Shown one piece after another: positions 34,081-43,193 of a stretch of DNA of 64,000 bases. Source of the DNA: RH-AL1 sp964244495. GTDB lineage: Bacteria > Pseudomonadota > Alphaproteobacteria > Rhizobiales > Beijerinckiaceae. A program made the translations under genes and the position numbers. The DNA lies in the NCBI GenBank assembly GCA_964244495.1, contig CAXTIU010000004.1, positions 197,902 to 261,901 of the forward strand, given 5' to 3'. The notes under the pieces are model-generated. The model saw nothing but the letters and a program-made list of their open reading frames with translations. It searched no databases and was not told the origin of the DNA. Within the stretch, counting starts at the first letter, position 1. Each line of letters starts with the position of its first letter.

Positions 34081-35580
34081 ATGTTTCCCAAGCCCGTGCA
34101 GCTCTTGCAGCCCAACACCTACGCCTACGAATCCTCGCCCATGGTGAAGGCGACCGGGTTCCGGGAGTACGACGCCCGCTGGCTGTTCGAGCGCGAGATC
34201 AACCTGATGGGCGTGCAGGCCCTGGGCCTGGGGCTGGGCACCCTGATCCACGAGATGGGCGTCGAGCCCAAGCTCGTCACCGGGCACGACTTCCGCTCCT
34301 ACTCGGCCTCGATCAAGAACGCGCTGATCACCGGCCTGATGGCGGCCGGCGTCCGCGTCCACGACATCGGGCTGGCGCTCTCGCCGATGGCCTATTACGC
34401 GCAGTTCGCGCTCGACTGCGCGGCGGTGGCGATGGTGACGGCGTCCCACAACGACAACGGCTGGACCGGCGTGAAGATGGGCGTGCAGCGCCCGGTCACC
34501 TTCGGGCCGGAGGAGATGGGCCGGCTGCGCGACCTCGTGATGGCCGGCGAGTCTCAGTACCGCGGGGGCGGCGCCTACGTCTTCGAGAACGACTTCCCCG
34601 CCCGCTACCTCGCCGACCTCACCACCCGGCCGAAGCTCAAGCGCCGGATCAAGGTGGTGGCCGCCTGCGGCAACGGCACGGCCGGCGCCTTCGCGCCCGG
34701 CATGCTGGAGGCGCTCGGCTGCGAGGTCGTGCCGCTCGACACCGAGCTCGACTTCACCTTCCCCCGCTACAACCCCAACCCGGAGGACATGGCCATGCTG
34801 CACGCCATGGCCGACGCCGTGAGGGCGAGCGGCGCCGACGTCGGCCTCGGCTTCGACGGCGACGGCGACCGCTGCGGCGTCGTCGACGACCACGGCGAGG
34901 AGATCTTCGCCGACAAGATCGGCGTGATGCTCGCCCGCGACCTGTCGGCGCTGCACCCCGGGGCCACCTTCGTCGTGGACGTGAAGTCGACCGGCCTCTT
35001 CGCGACCGACCCCGTCCTGCTGGCGAACGGCGTGAAGGCCGACTACTGGAAGACCGGCCATTCCTACATCAAGCGCCGGGTCAGCGACCTGAACGCCCTC
35101 GCCGGTTTCGAGAAGTCCGGCCATTTCTTCTTCAACGCGCCGGTCGGGCGCGGCTACGACGACGGCCTCGTCACCGCCATCGCCGTGCTCGACATGCTCG
35201 ACCGCAACCCCACCAAGTCGATGGCGGACCTCTACGCGGACCTGCCGAAGACCTGGGGATCGCCGACCATGTCGCCGCACTGCCCGGACGAGGCGAAGTA
35301 CGGCGTGATCGACAGGGTGACCGCGCGCATCCAGGCCATGCGGGAGAAGGGCGAACCGATCATCGGCCAGCCGATCCGCGACGTGACCACCGTCAACGGC
35401 GTCCGCGTCACGGCGGGGGACGGCACCTGGGGCCTCGTGCGCGCCTCGTCCAACAAGCCGGAACTCGTCGTCGTCGTCGAGAGCCCGGCGGCGGAGGCCA
35501 ACATGCGGGCCATGTTCGGGGCGCTCGACGCGATCCTGCGGGAGAACCCGGAGGTCGGGGCCTACAACCAGACGATCTAG
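34081..35580 (+). CDS. Phosphomannomutase/phosphoglucomutase
   Basis: The enzyme interconverts hexose 6- and 1-phosphates, feeding GDP-mannose or UDP-glucose supply for surface polysaccharides. The phosphoserine loop is VTASHNDNGWTGVKM near residue 120, the metal loop is GFDGDGDRCGVVDD near 257, and the sugar-binding region has KSTGLFATDP and KSGHFFFNAP. The C-terminal domain carries RASSNKPELVVVVES. At 499 residues it has the length of AlgC/ManB-type enzymes. It stands between fdhD and the Tad locus and could serve the EPS locus upstream. Confidence 0.93.
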   Translation: MFPKPVQLLQPNTYAYESSPMVKATGFREYDARWLFEREINLMGVQALGLGLGTLIHEMGVEPKLVTGHDFRSYSASIKNALITGLMAAGVRVHDIGLALSPMAYYAQFALDCAAVAMVTASHNDNGWTGVKMGVQRPVTFGPEEMGRLRDLVMAGESQYRGGGAYVFENDFPARYLADLTTRPKLKRRIKVVAACGNGTAGAFAPGMLEALGCEVVPLDTELDFTFPRYNPNPEDMAMLHAMADAVRASGADVGLGFDGDGDRCGVVDDHGEEIFADKIGVMLARDLSALHPGATFVVDVKSTGLFATDPVLLANGVKADYWKTGHSYIKRRVSDLNALAGFEKSGHFFFNAPVGRGYDDGLVTAIAVLDMLDRNPTKSMADLYADLPKTWGSPTMSPHCPDEAKYGVIDRVTARIQAMREKGEPIIGQPIRDVTTVNGVRVTAGDGTWGLVRASSNKPELVVVVESPAAEANMRAMFGALDAILRENPEVGAYNQTI

Positions 35581-35587
35581 CGCCCGC

Positions 35588-36091
35588 TCAGCGCGGCCCG
35601 GCCGCGACGCTGCCCGGCGCCGGCGTCGCCGACGCGAGCATGCGCGCGGTATGCGCCTGGTCCTGGCTCGCCGTCGCGCTCAGGTACTTGTCGTCGTCGC
35701 CGAGCCGCTCGGTCGGCTGGCACTTCGGCGCGCAACTATAGGACTGGCGGTCCATGCCCCGTTGCACGACCAGCGAACTGGTTCCGGCGACGACCTCGAT
35801 CGTCGATTCCGCGACGGGGTTGCCGCCCGCGTCGAGCGCGATGAAGTTCGTCTCGCCGAACGCCTTCGGCGACAGGATCATCAGGCTGTTCTGCTTCATG
35901 AGCGTCACGTCCGCCACCGTCGGGTTGCCGATGACGAGCGTCTGCGTGCCGGCGGGTATTTTCACCAGTTTGGCCTGATCGATCACCGCCACGATCTTGC
36001 CGTCGCCGGCCAGGCAGGGTGCCGCCGCCATCATCAGTGTGCCGACGGTCAAACACCGCAGCACCCGGTGTCCGCACAACATCATACGCAT
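35588..36091 (-). CDS. Pilus assembly protein N-terminal domain protein (secretin-associated)
   Basis: The 167-residue exported protein has a signal peptide (LRCLTVGTLMMAAAPCLAG) and a single domain like the N-terminal part of CpaC secretins: VIDQAKLVKIPAGTQTLVIGNPTVADVTLMKQNSLMILSPKAFGETNFIALD. Small proteins of this kind often accompany Tad loci and may act as a periplasmic partner of the secretin. It is divergent from the Flp pilin gene across a 319-base regulatory region. The start at 36091 or a second ATG two codons later are both possible. Confidence 0.82.
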   Translation of the reverse strand: MRMMLCGHRVLRCLTVGTLMMAAAPCLAGDGKIVAVIDQAKLVKIPAGTQTLVIGNPTVADVTLMKQNSLMILSPKAFGETNFIALDAGGNPVAESTIEVVAGTSSLVVQRGMDRQSYSCAPKCQPTERLGDDDKYLSATASQDQAHTARMLASATPAPGSVAAGPR

Positions 36092-36410
36092 GTCACGCCT
36101 CGACGCATACTCTACATCACGCCCCAACAAGCGGGCAAAGCGGTAAAGTTTCCATGAAGCCGATCGGTGCCGAGCGAAGCGGGGTGCGGACGACGTTCCC
36201 GGGTCGTGCCTCCCCATGCGGCGAGCCGATCCCGGTGACCTTCGACGGAACTCGTTAACCATGGATCGCGGGCGTCCCGCCGTCGGCGGCGCGACCCGGG
36301 CGCCTTAACCGCATCGCAACACATGAACCCTAGTCTTCGTTTCATTCCAGCGTAGCCCGGTAAGGGATCTCTGCTGGGGTCCTTGGAAAAGAGCGTAGGG
36401 AATCAGAGCC
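36092..36410. promoter_or_regulatory. Divergent promoter region of the Flp pilin gene with two TTAACC motifs
   Basis: No gene is seen in these 319 bases. Two copies of TTAACC (36255-36260 and 36305-36310), each half of a TTAA-N7-TTAA CtrA site, lie 155 and 105 bases before the pilin ATG. In Caulobacter the equivalent pilin gene is activated by CtrA, so similar control is plausible. AGGGA near 36398 is the likely pilin ribosome binding site. A long pilin leader is implied. CtrA binding is inference. Confidence 0.45.
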
Positions 36411-36575
36411 ATGAAGAATCTCGTCAGCCGTTTCGCCGCCGACCAGTCCGGAGCCACCGCCATCGAGTACGGCCTCATCGCCGGCCTCATCTCCGTCGTG
36501 ATCATCGTGTCCGTCACCACCCTCGGCACCAAGCTGAGCAGCCAGTTCAACAAGATTCAGGGCAACCTCAGCTAA
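36411..36575 (+). CDS. pilA: Flp/Fap-type pilin
   Basis: This 54-residue prepilin is the structural subunit of the Tad pilus. It begins MKNLVSRFAADQSGATAIEYG. The leader ends at Gly14, the processing site is G-ATAIEYGLIAG with the conserved Glu at +5 and Tyr at +6, and the hydrophobic helix is LIAGLISVVIIVSVTTLG. It matches the class IVb Flp pilins cleaved by CpaA, which is encoded next. A strong terminator 57 bases after the stop separates it from cpaA, allowing much higher expression of pilin than of the machinery. Confidence 0.95.
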   Translation: MKNLVSRFAADQSGATAIEYGLIAGLISVVIIVSVTTLGTKLSSQFNKIQGNLS

Positions 36576-36631
36576 GTCGCGCCGAGAGCGGCGTCGGGTC
36601 ACCTCGAACGAGGTTGGGTCCGATCAGGTCG

Positions 36632-36662
36632 AACGGCTCCGCTCATCGCGGAGCCGTTTTCG
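36632..36662 (+). terminator. Rho-independent terminator after the Flp pilin gene
   Basis: AACGGCTCCGC and GCGGAGCCGTT form a perfect 11-bp stem around a TCATC loop (36632-36658), followed by TTTTCGTTT. It is a textbook intrinsic terminator. Confidence 0.93.
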
Positions 36663-36755
36663 TTTCGGGCGCGCCGGGATGGAAGTAACGGGACAGTAAA
36701 CCTCCCCCGGCATCGTGCGGGGATCGTCTACGTCAACGACCAGGGACTGCCGGCC

Positions 36756-37262
36756 ATGCTGCAAATCACGACACTCGTGTTCTTCCCGGCCGTCATGGCC
36801 TTCGCCGCGTTGTCCGACCTGTTCACGATGACGATCTCCAACCGTGTCTCGATCGCGCTGTGCCTCGTCTTCCTGCCGTTCGCGCTGCTGGCCGGCCTTT
36901 CCCTGGCGGACATCGGCCTGCACCTGGCGTGCGGGTTCGGCGTGCTGGTCGTCACCTTCACCATGTTCGCCATGGGCTGGATCGGCGGCGGCGACGCGAA
37001 GCTCGCCGCCGCGACCGCCCTCTGGATCGGCTGGGACCGCCTCCTCGACTTCGGCACCGAGTCCGCGTTGATCGGCGGCGCGCTCACGCTGACCATCCTC
37101 GCGGTCAGACAAGTCCCGCTTCCGCGCTTCGCGTTGACGGTGGAGTGGATCATGCGCCTGCACGAGCGCGACACCGGCATCCCCTACGGCATCGCGCTCG
37201 CCGCCGCCGGCCTTCTCGTCTACCCGCAAACGATGCTGTGGACCGCCGCCGTCGCGTCCTGA
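36756..37262 (+). CDS. cpaA: Prepilin peptidase CpaA (TadV)
   Basis: This membrane aspartyl protease cleaves Flp prepilin. The 168-residue protein has about five helices. The first catalytic Asp is in AFAALSDLFTMTISN near residue 21, and the second is in the GxGD-type motif WIGGGDAKLAAATALWIGW near residue 77. It lacks the methylase domain of larger PilD enzymes, as is normal in Tad systems. Confidence 0.93.
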   Translation: MLQITTLVFFPAVMAFAALSDLFTMTISNRVSIALCLVFLPFALLAGLSLADIGLHLACGFGVLVVTFTMFAMGWIGGGDAKLAAATALWIGWDRLLDFGTESALIGGALTLTILAVRQVPLPRFALTVEWIMRLHERDTGIPYGIALAAAGLLVYPQTMLWTAAVAS

Positions 37263-37324
37263 AGCCTCCATCGAGGGCGTGCGCCGCGCCAGCATCGCGA
37301 CGACGGCGAATGCGGCAGGTTTCG

Positions 37325-37340
37325 TTAACCATAACTTGAC
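37325..37340. promoter_or_regulatory. Candidate CtrA site upstream of cpaB
   Basis: TTAACCATAACTTGAC matches the CtrA consensus TTAA-N7-TTAA with one mismatch (TTGA). It lies about 60 bases before the cpaB start, where a promoter for cpaB-tadC is expected. The same half site occurs twice before the pilin gene. Confidence 0.45.
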
Positions 37341-37399
37341 GTTTTCAGGGTCAAATCATCGGTGCGCCCGCCCCGGGTGCGCCTTTGGTCCCGACCCGC

Positions 37400-38185
37400 A
37401 TGAAAGCAGCTCGTCTCGTCGTCCTGGGTGTCGCCGTGTCGGCCGGACTCGGCGCCGCCTACCTCATGGCCGGCACCAAGCAGCCCGAGCCGGTGCGCGC
37501 CCTCGCCCCGCCGCCGCCGCCGATGCCGACGACCGACGGCGTGCTGGTCGCCGCCCGCGACCTCGGCTTCGGCGCGAGCGTCACCGAGGCCGACATGCGC
37601 TGGCAGAGCTGGCCGAAGGATCAGGTGCCGGGCGGCGTGATCCGCCAGAGCCAGCAGCCCAACGCCATGGCCGACGTGAAGGGCTCGATCGTCCGATCCA
37701 ATTTCGCCAGCGGGGAGCCGCTGCGCGCCGAGCGACTGGTGAAGGGGGCCGGCTCAGGGTTCCTGTCGGCCGTCCTGCCGAGCGGATCGCGGGCCATCGC
37801 CATCGACATCGCCGACCAGGGCAAGACGGCCGGCGGCTTCATCCTCCCCAACGACCACGTCGACGTGATCCGCACCTACCACCCCGAGGACGCGCCGGCC
37901 GCCCTGGCGAGCGAAACCATCCTCAGCAACATCCGCGTGCTCGCCATCGGCCAGTCGGTGCAGGAAAAGGCGGCCGAACGCACGATCCAGGGATCGACGG
38001 CGACGCTCGAACTGACGCCGCCGCAGGCCGAGAAGGTGATCCTCGCCCAGCGAACCGGCCAGCTCACGTTGTCGCTGCGCAGCATGGTCGATTCCGACAA
38101 GAGCGATCCCGTCAAGCCCGTCGAGGCGCCGCAGACGATGACCGTCATCCGCTTCGGCACGCCCACCGAAGCGAGGATCCGATGA
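37400..38185 (+). CDS. cpaB: Tad pilus assembly protein CpaB (RcpC)
   Basis: CpaB is a periplasmic, membrane-anchored protein that works with the CpaC secretin. The N-terminal helix (LVVLGVAVSAGLGAAYLM) is followed by a Pro-rich linker, then a SAF domain (VLVAARDLGFGASVTEADMRWQSWP), then AIAIDIADQGKTAGGFILPNDHVDVI. ATG at 37400 is preferred over a TTG 15 bases upstream. It begins the main cpaBCDEF-tadBC operon; cpaC follows after 22 bases. Confidence 0.92.
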   Translation: MKAARLVVLGVAVSAGLGAAYLMAGTKQPEPVRALAPPPPPMPTTDGVLVAARDLGFGASVTEADMRWQSWPKDQVPGGVIRQSQQPNAMADVKGSIVRSNFASGEPLRAERLVKGAGSGFLSAVLPSGSRAIAIDIADQGKTAGGFILPNDHVDVIRTYHPEDAPAALASETILSNIRVLAIGQSVQEKAAERTIQGSTATLELTPPQAEKVILAQRTGQLTLSLRSMVDSDKSDPVKPVEAPQTMTVIRFGTPTEARIR

Positions 38186-38207
38186 CCCCCGTCGTGAAGG
38201 TGTCCCC

Positions 38208-39704
38208 ATGAGCGAGGAACGTTTGCATCGGCGCCGGCTCGCCGTCACGAACGCCTGCCGGGTCGCCCTGGCCGCGCTGCTGACCGCCGCCTCCGTCCAG
38301 CCCGCTCCCGCACGGTCCCGTGCCGTGCCGGAGGACGACCTCAACGCCGGTAACCACCGCATCAGCATGGGCGTCGGGAAGTCGACGATCATCGACCTGC
38401 CGGAGGATGCCGCCGAGATCTTCGTCGCCAACCCCGCCGTCGCCAACGCCGTGGTGCGCACAGCCCGCCGCATCTACATCATCGGGGCCGGCGCCGGCCA
38501 AACGTCGTTGTTCGCGCTCGACAAGCAGGGGCAGCGGATCGCGTCCTACGAGATCAACATCGGCCGCGACATCGGCGAACTCACCCAGATCCTGCGCGCC
38601 GCGCTGCCGAGCGCGGCGATCCAGGTCCGCACGATCAACGACACGATCATCCTCACCGGCGCGGTCGACTCGGCCGAGGATGCGCAGCGCGCCTCCGACA
38701 TGGCCCAGGGCTTCGCGAAGAACGCGACCAGCGGCGTCCCGGGCGCGGGAGCGGGCGGCCTCGTCATCAACTCGCTGACGATCCGGGGCCGCGACCAGGT
38801 CATGCTGAAGGTCACGGTGTCCGAGATGCGCCGCGACATCGCCAAGCAGCTCGGCATCTCGTCGAGTTCGTGGGGCGCGCTGACCCAGTACAACCCCTTC
38901 GCGATCAACGGCGCGCTCTCGGCCGGCAGCGCCGTGTTCGGCGACGGCAGCGCCGCGCCGACGACGAGCGCGGTCAACATCAACTCCTACAACGGCCTGA
39001 AGGCGACGCTGCAGGCCTTCGAGCGCTACGGCGTGACACACACGCTCGCGGAGCCGACGGTGACCGCCGTGTCCGGGGAGAACGCGAAGTTCACCGTTGG
39101 CGGCGAGTTCCCCTACTCGACCGGCCTCATCTGCTCCGGGGCGTCGTCGGGCGCCGGCACCACCTCCACCTCCGCCTGCACCACCGGCGCCGCCTTCAAG
39201 CCCTACGGCATCACCATCAACTTCGAGCCGGTCGTGCTGTCCGAGGGCCGCGTCCTGCTCCACCTCGCGACGGAAGTGACCGACCTCGACTTCACCCACG
39301 GCGCCATCGTGGGCGGCGTCACGACGCCGGGCCTCCTCACCCGCAAGAACGAGACGACGATCGAGCTTCCCTCCGGCGGCTCGATCGCCACCGCCGGGCT
39401 CATCCAGCAGCAGTCGCTGCAAACCATCAACGGCCTGCCCGGGCTGCTCAACATCCCGATCCTCGGCACCCTGTTCCGCTCCCGGGACTACCAGCGCAAC
39501 GAGACCGAGCTGCTGATCTTCGTCACGCCGATCATCGTCAAGCCGATCGCGCCGAGCGCCGTGGTCAAGCCGGACGACGGCTTCACCGAGGCGACCGATC
39601 CGCAAGCGTGGCTGCTCGGCCGCATGAACAAGCTCTACGCGACACCGAGCAATCCCGAAGCCGCCAAGAACTACCGTGGCCGCGTCGGCTTCATCCAGGA
39701 TTGA
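38208..39704 (+). CDS. cpaC: Tad pilus secretin CpaC (RcpA)
   Basis: CpaC forms the outer-membrane channel for the Flp pilus. The 498-residue protein has a signal region, an N-terminal pilus-assembly domain (MGVGKSTIIDLPEDAAEIFVANPAVANAVV), a BON/N1-like part, and the secretin core. The core includes EPTVTAVSGENAKFTVGGEFPYS and GLINIP-type LPGLLNIPILGTLFRSRDYQRNETELLIFVTPIIV. The N-terminal domain is the one duplicated in the small gene at 35588. The stop overlaps the cpaD ATG by one base. Confidence 0.95.
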   Translation: MSEERLHRRRLAVTNACRVALAALLTAASVQPAPARSRAVPEDDLNAGNHRISMGVGKSTIIDLPEDAAEIFVANPAVANAVVRTARRIYIIGAGAGQTSLFALDKQGQRIASYEINIGRDIGELTQILRAALPSAAIQVRTINDTIILTGAVDSAEDAQRASDMAQGFAKNATSGVPGAGAGGLVINSLTIRGRDQVMLKVTVSEMRRDIAKQLGISSSSWGALTQYNPFAINGALSAGSAVFGDGSAAPTTSAVNINSYNGLKATLQAFERYGVTHTLAEPTVTAVSGENAKFTVGGEFPYSTGLICSGASSGAGTTSTSACTTGAAFKPYGITINFEPVVLSEGRVLLHLATEVTDLDFTHGAIVGGVTTPGLLTRKNETTIELPSGGSIATAGLIQQQSLQTINGLPGLLNIPILGTLFRSRDYQRNETELLIFVTPIIVKPIAPSAVVKPDDGFTEATDPQAWLLGRMNKLYATPSNPEAAKNYRGRVGFIQD

Positions 39705-40429
39705 TGCCCATGACAGCTCCCCCATCACGGTCTGGACTCCGGGCGGCGGGCACGATCGCCGCGCTGCTCGCGCTCGCCGGCTGCGGCACGACCGACAGGA
39801 TCAAGCCGTCGGCGATCGCCCTCGAGGATTACCACGCCCGCCACCCGATCGTGCTGGCCGAGGCGCGCACGGCGGTCGACGTCTTTCCCGCGACCGGCGG
39901 CGGCAGGCTCGACACGCACTCCGCCAAGCAGGTCTACGCCTTCGCCCAGCAATACCGCGAACTCGGGCACGGACCGGTCCTGGTCCTCGTGCCGCGCGGG
40001 CGCGGTGTGGAGCAGCCGGCGGTCGTCGCCGACATCCGCCGCGTGCTCGCGGCCGGCGGTGCGCATGGCGGCGTGGAGGTTTCGAGCTACCCCGCGGCCG
40101 ACCCCGCGCTCGCCTCCCCGGTGAGGTTGAGCTTCGTCGGCCTCAAGGCGAAGGTCGCCGACCAGTGCGGGCAGTGGCCGAGCGATCTCGCCTCTGGCAG
40201 CAGCATCGAGACGTGGGACAACAAGAGCTACTGGAACTTCGGCTGCGCGACGCAGGCCGCGCTCGCCGCCCAGACCTCCGACCCCCGCGACCTCGCGACC
40301 CCGCGCGGCGAGGAGCAGTCCGACGCCCTCATCCGCATCCGCGGCATCAACTCGATCCGCAACGGCAGCGACCCCAACACCAGTTGGTCGACGCACAACA
40401 GCAGCATCGGTTCGGTGGGAGGCGGTTGA
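39704..40429 (+). CDS. cpaD: Tad pilus lipoprotein CpaD
   Basis: The 241-residue protein has a lipoprotein signal ending LLALAGC. The family body follows: IALEDYHARHPIVLAE, then RLSFVGLKAKVADQCGQWPSDLA and NFGCATQAALAAQTSDPRDLATPRGE. CpaD is an outer-membrane lipoprotein thought to help the secretin assemble. It joins cpaC upstream and cpaE downstream through one-base overlaps. A second ATG at 39710 could also start translation. Confidence 0.93.
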   Translation: MPMTAPPSRSGLRAAGTIAALLALAGCGTTDRIKPSAIALEDYHARHPIVLAEARTAVDVFPATGGGRLDTHSAKQVYAFAQQYRELGHGPVLVLVPRGRGVEQPAVVADIRRVLAAGGAHGGVEVSSYPAADPALASPVRLSFVGLKAKVADQCGQWPSDLASGSSIETWDNKSYWNFGCATQAALAAQTSDPRDLATPRGEEQSDALIRIRGINSIRNGSDPNTSWSTHNSSIGSVGGG

Positions 40430-41664
40430 TGATCGGTTCCGCAGACGCCGACCTGATCGGGTCGGTTCCGCGCATCTCCTTGCAGGCGTTCTGCGAAACG
40501 TCCGAGATCGCGCAGGTGATCGGGGGCGCGACCGCCGACCGCCGCATGGAGAAGGCGCATGCCAAGCTGCACATGGGCGGCACGCTCGCCGCCGTCGAGG
40601 CCTTCCGCAGCGCCCCCACGCCCAACGTCATCGTGCTGGAAAGCAACGCGGATCGCGGCGAGCTGATCGCCAGCCTGGAGTCCCTGGCCGAGTTCTGCGA
40701 CGCCGGCACCAAGGTCGTCGTCGCCGGTCACGTCAACGACATCGTCCTCTACCGCGACCTCATCGCGCGCGGCGTCAGCGACTACCTCGTGTGGCCGTTC
40801 ACCGTGCTCGACTTCATCCGCACCATCGCCGGCCTCTACAACGCCAACGCGCAACCCTTGGGGAAGGTCATCGCCGTGATCGGCGCCAAGGGCGGCGTCG
40901 GCGCGTCGACGGTCGCCCACAACATGGCCTTCGCGGTGGCGCGCGACCTGCACCTGCAAACCGTCATCGCCGACATGGACCTCGGCTTCGGCACGACCGG
41001 CCTCGACTTCAACCAGGACCCGCCGCAAGGCATAGCCGAGGCGGTGTTCGCGCCGGACCGGCTCGACGGCAACCTGCTGGATCGGCTGCTGTCGCGCTGC
41101 ACCGACAGGCTCAGCATCCTCGCCGCGCCCGCCACGCTGGACAAGCTCTATGACTTTGGGGAAACCGCGTTCGACGTCCCCGTCGATCTCCTGCGGTCCT
41201 CGACGCCGTGCGTCGTGCTCGACATCCCCCACGTGTGGACCGGGTGGGGCCGTCGCATGCTGGTGGGCGCCGACGAGGTGGTGCTCGTCGCCGCCCCCGA
41301 CCTCGCCAGCCTGCGCAACGCCAAGAGCCTGGTCGACACGCTGCGGTCCGCCCGGCCGCACGACGCGCCGCCGCGCCTGGTGATGAATCAGGTCGGCATG
41401 CCGAAGAGGCCGGAGATCGGGATCGCCGACTTCAGCAAGGCGGTCGACCTGCCCGCCGATGCCACGATCGCTTTCGAGCCCAAGCTGTTCGGGACGGCGG
41501 CGAACAACGGGCAGATGATCGTGGAGGTGGAAGCCTCCCACAAGATCGCCGGCACCTTCGCCGAACTGGCCCGGACCGTGACCGGAAAACCCGAAATCCG
41601 TCGGGCGACGAGAAACATACTTAAGCCTTTCATGTCTAAGCTCGCGGGCAAGAAGGCCTCGTAG
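40429..41664 (+). CDS. cpaE: Tad pilus localisation ATPase CpaE (TadZ)
   Basis: CpaE/TadZ places the pilus machine in the cell. It has an N-terminal receiver-like domain without a clear phosphorylation site, then a MinD/ParA-like ATPase domain. The deviant Walker A is VIGAKGGVGASTVAHNMAFAV near residue 148. VIADMDLGFGTTGLDFN follows, then CVVLDIPHVWTGWGRRML as Walker B. The signature lysine and the Ser-Thr pair are present, so ATP binding is likely. Length (411) is normal. Confidence 0.93.
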   Translation: MIGSADADLIGSVPRISLQAFCETSEIAQVIGGATADRRMEKAHAKLHMGGTLAAVEAFRSAPTPNVIVLESNADRGELIASLESLAEFCDAGTKVVVAGHVNDIVLYRDLIARGVSDYLVWPFTVLDFIRTIAGLYNANAQPLGKVIAVIGAKGGVGASTVAHNMAFAVARDLHLQTVIADMDLGFGTTGLDFNQDPPQGIAEAVFAPDRLDGNLLDRLLSRCTDRLSILAAPATLDKLYDFGETAFDVPVDLLRSSTPCVVLDIPHVWTGWGRRMLVGADEVVLVAAPDLASLRNAKSLVDTLRSARPHDAPPRLVMNQVGMPKRPEIGIADFSKAVDLPADATIAFEPKLFGTAANNGQMIVEVEASHKIAGTFAELARTVTGKPEIRRATRNILKPFMSKLAGKKAS

Positions 41665-41717
41665 CGGGCGGCGCCGGGGCGTCCCCTCGTCGCCGCCGCC
41701 TCGAAACGGAGACGAGC

Positions 41718-43178
41718 ATGTTCGGCAAACGCGCTGGCGTCGGTCCGGCGACGGTGGAGGAGCGGCCCAGGTCCGGCTCGGCCAGCCCCGCCCAGGCCAA
41801 GTCCGCCCCGACGCCGCGCGCGCCGGCCGGCACGCCGGCCCCGCGCGCCTCCGAGGCCGCGGCGCCGCCGCCCGCGCTCGAGCCGCCGCGGTCCGACGAT
41901 TATTACGTGACCAAGAGCATGATCTTCGGCGCCCTGATCGAGGCGATCGACCTTTCGCAGCTGTCCCGCCTCGATCCGGAATCGGCGCGCGGCGAGATCC
42001 GGGACATCGTCGGCGAGATCATCGCCATCAAGAACGTCGTGATGTCGATCGCCGAGCAGGAGGACCTGCTCAGCGACATCTGCAACGACGTGCTGGGCTA
42101 CGGCCCGCTGGAGCCGTTGCTCGCCCGCGACGACATCGCCGACATCATGGTGAACGGTGCCAAGCGGACCTTCATCGAGGTCGGCGGCAAGATCCAGCTC
42201 ACCAACATCCGCTTCCGCGACAACGCCCAGCTGATGAACATCTGCCAGCGGATCGTCAGCCAGGTCGGGCGTCGCGTCGACGAGGCCTCGCCGATCTGCG
42301 ATGCCCGCCTGATGGACGGGTCGCGCGTCAACGTCATCGCGCCGCCGCTCGCCATCGACGGGCCGGCCCTGACCATCCGCAAGTTCCGCAAGGACAAGCT
42401 GACGCTCGATCAGCTGATCCGCTTCGGGGCGATCTCGCCCGACGGCGGCGAGATCCTCAAGATCATCGGCAAGGTGCGCTGCAACGTCGTGATCTCCGGC
42501 GGCACCGGCTCGGGCAAGACGACGCTGCTCAACTGCCTGACCAACTACATCGAGCACGACGAGCGGGTCATCACCTGCGAGGACGCGGCGGAGCTGCAGC
42601 TCCAGCAACCGCACGTGGTCCGCCTGGAAACGCGGCCTCCCAACCTCGAAGGATCGGGCGCCGTGACGATGCGCGACCTCGTGAAGAACTGCCTGCGCAT
42701 GCGTCCCGAGCGGATCATCGTCGGCGAGGTGCGCGGACCCGAGGCCTTCGACCTCCTCCAGGCGATGAACACCGGCCACGACGGCTCGATGGGGACGCTG
42801 CACGCCAACTCGCCGCGCGAGGCGCTGAGCCGTATGGAATCGATGATCACGATGGGCGGGTTCTCACTGCCCTCCAAGACGATCCGCGAGATGATCGTTT
42901 CCTCCGTCGACGTCATCATCCAGGCCGCGCGCCTGCGCGACGGCTCGCGGCGCATCACCCACGTCACGGAGGTGCTGGGCATGGAAGGCGAGGTGATCAC
43001 CACCCAGGACCTCCTGCTCTACGACATCACCGGCGAGGACGCGGCCGGACGCCTCAAGGGGCGTCATCGCTCCACCGGCGTCGGCCGGCCGCGCTTCTGG
43101 GAGCGGGCCCGGTACTTCGGCGAGGAGAAGCGCCTCGCGGCGGCCCTCGACGCGGCGGAAGTCAAGGAAGACCTTTAG
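41718..43178 (+). CDS. cpaF: Tad pilus secretion ATPase CpaF (TadA)
   Basis: CpaF is the hexameric motor that drives pilin export. The 486-residue protein has an Ala/Pro-rich first 60 residues, the VMVNGAKRTFIEVGGKIQL region, and Walker A VISGGTGSGKTTLLNCLTNY near residue 262. The Asp box follows (ITCEDAAELQL), then Walker B (RIIVGEVRGPEAFDLLQAMNTGHDGSMGTLHAN) with the His box. All catalytic parts are intact. Confidence 0.96.
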   Translation: MFGKRAGVGPATVEERPRSGSASPAQAKSAPTPRAPAGTPAPRASEAAAPPPALEPPRSDDYYVTKSMIFGALIEAIDLSQLSRLDPESARGEIRDIVGEIIAIKNVVMSIAEQEDLLSDICNDVLGYGPLEPLLARDDIADIMVNGAKRTFIEVGGKIQLTNIRFRDNAQLMNICQRIVSQVGRRVDEASPICDARLMDGSRVNVIAPPLAIDGPALTIRKFRKDKLTLDQLIRFGAISPDGGEILKIIGKVRCNVVISGGTGSGKTTLLNCLTNYIEHDERVITCEDAAELQLQQPHVVRLETRPPNLEGSGAVTMRDLVKNCLRMRPERIIVGEVRGPEAFDLLQAMNTGHDGSMGTLHANSPREALSRMESMITMGGFSLPSKTIREMIVSSVDVIIQAARLRDGSRRITHVTEVLGMEGEVITTQDLLLYDITGEDAAGRLKGRHRSTGVGRPRFWERARYFGEEKRLAAALDAAEVKEDL

Positions 43179-43193
43179 CGAGGAAGCGTCGTC

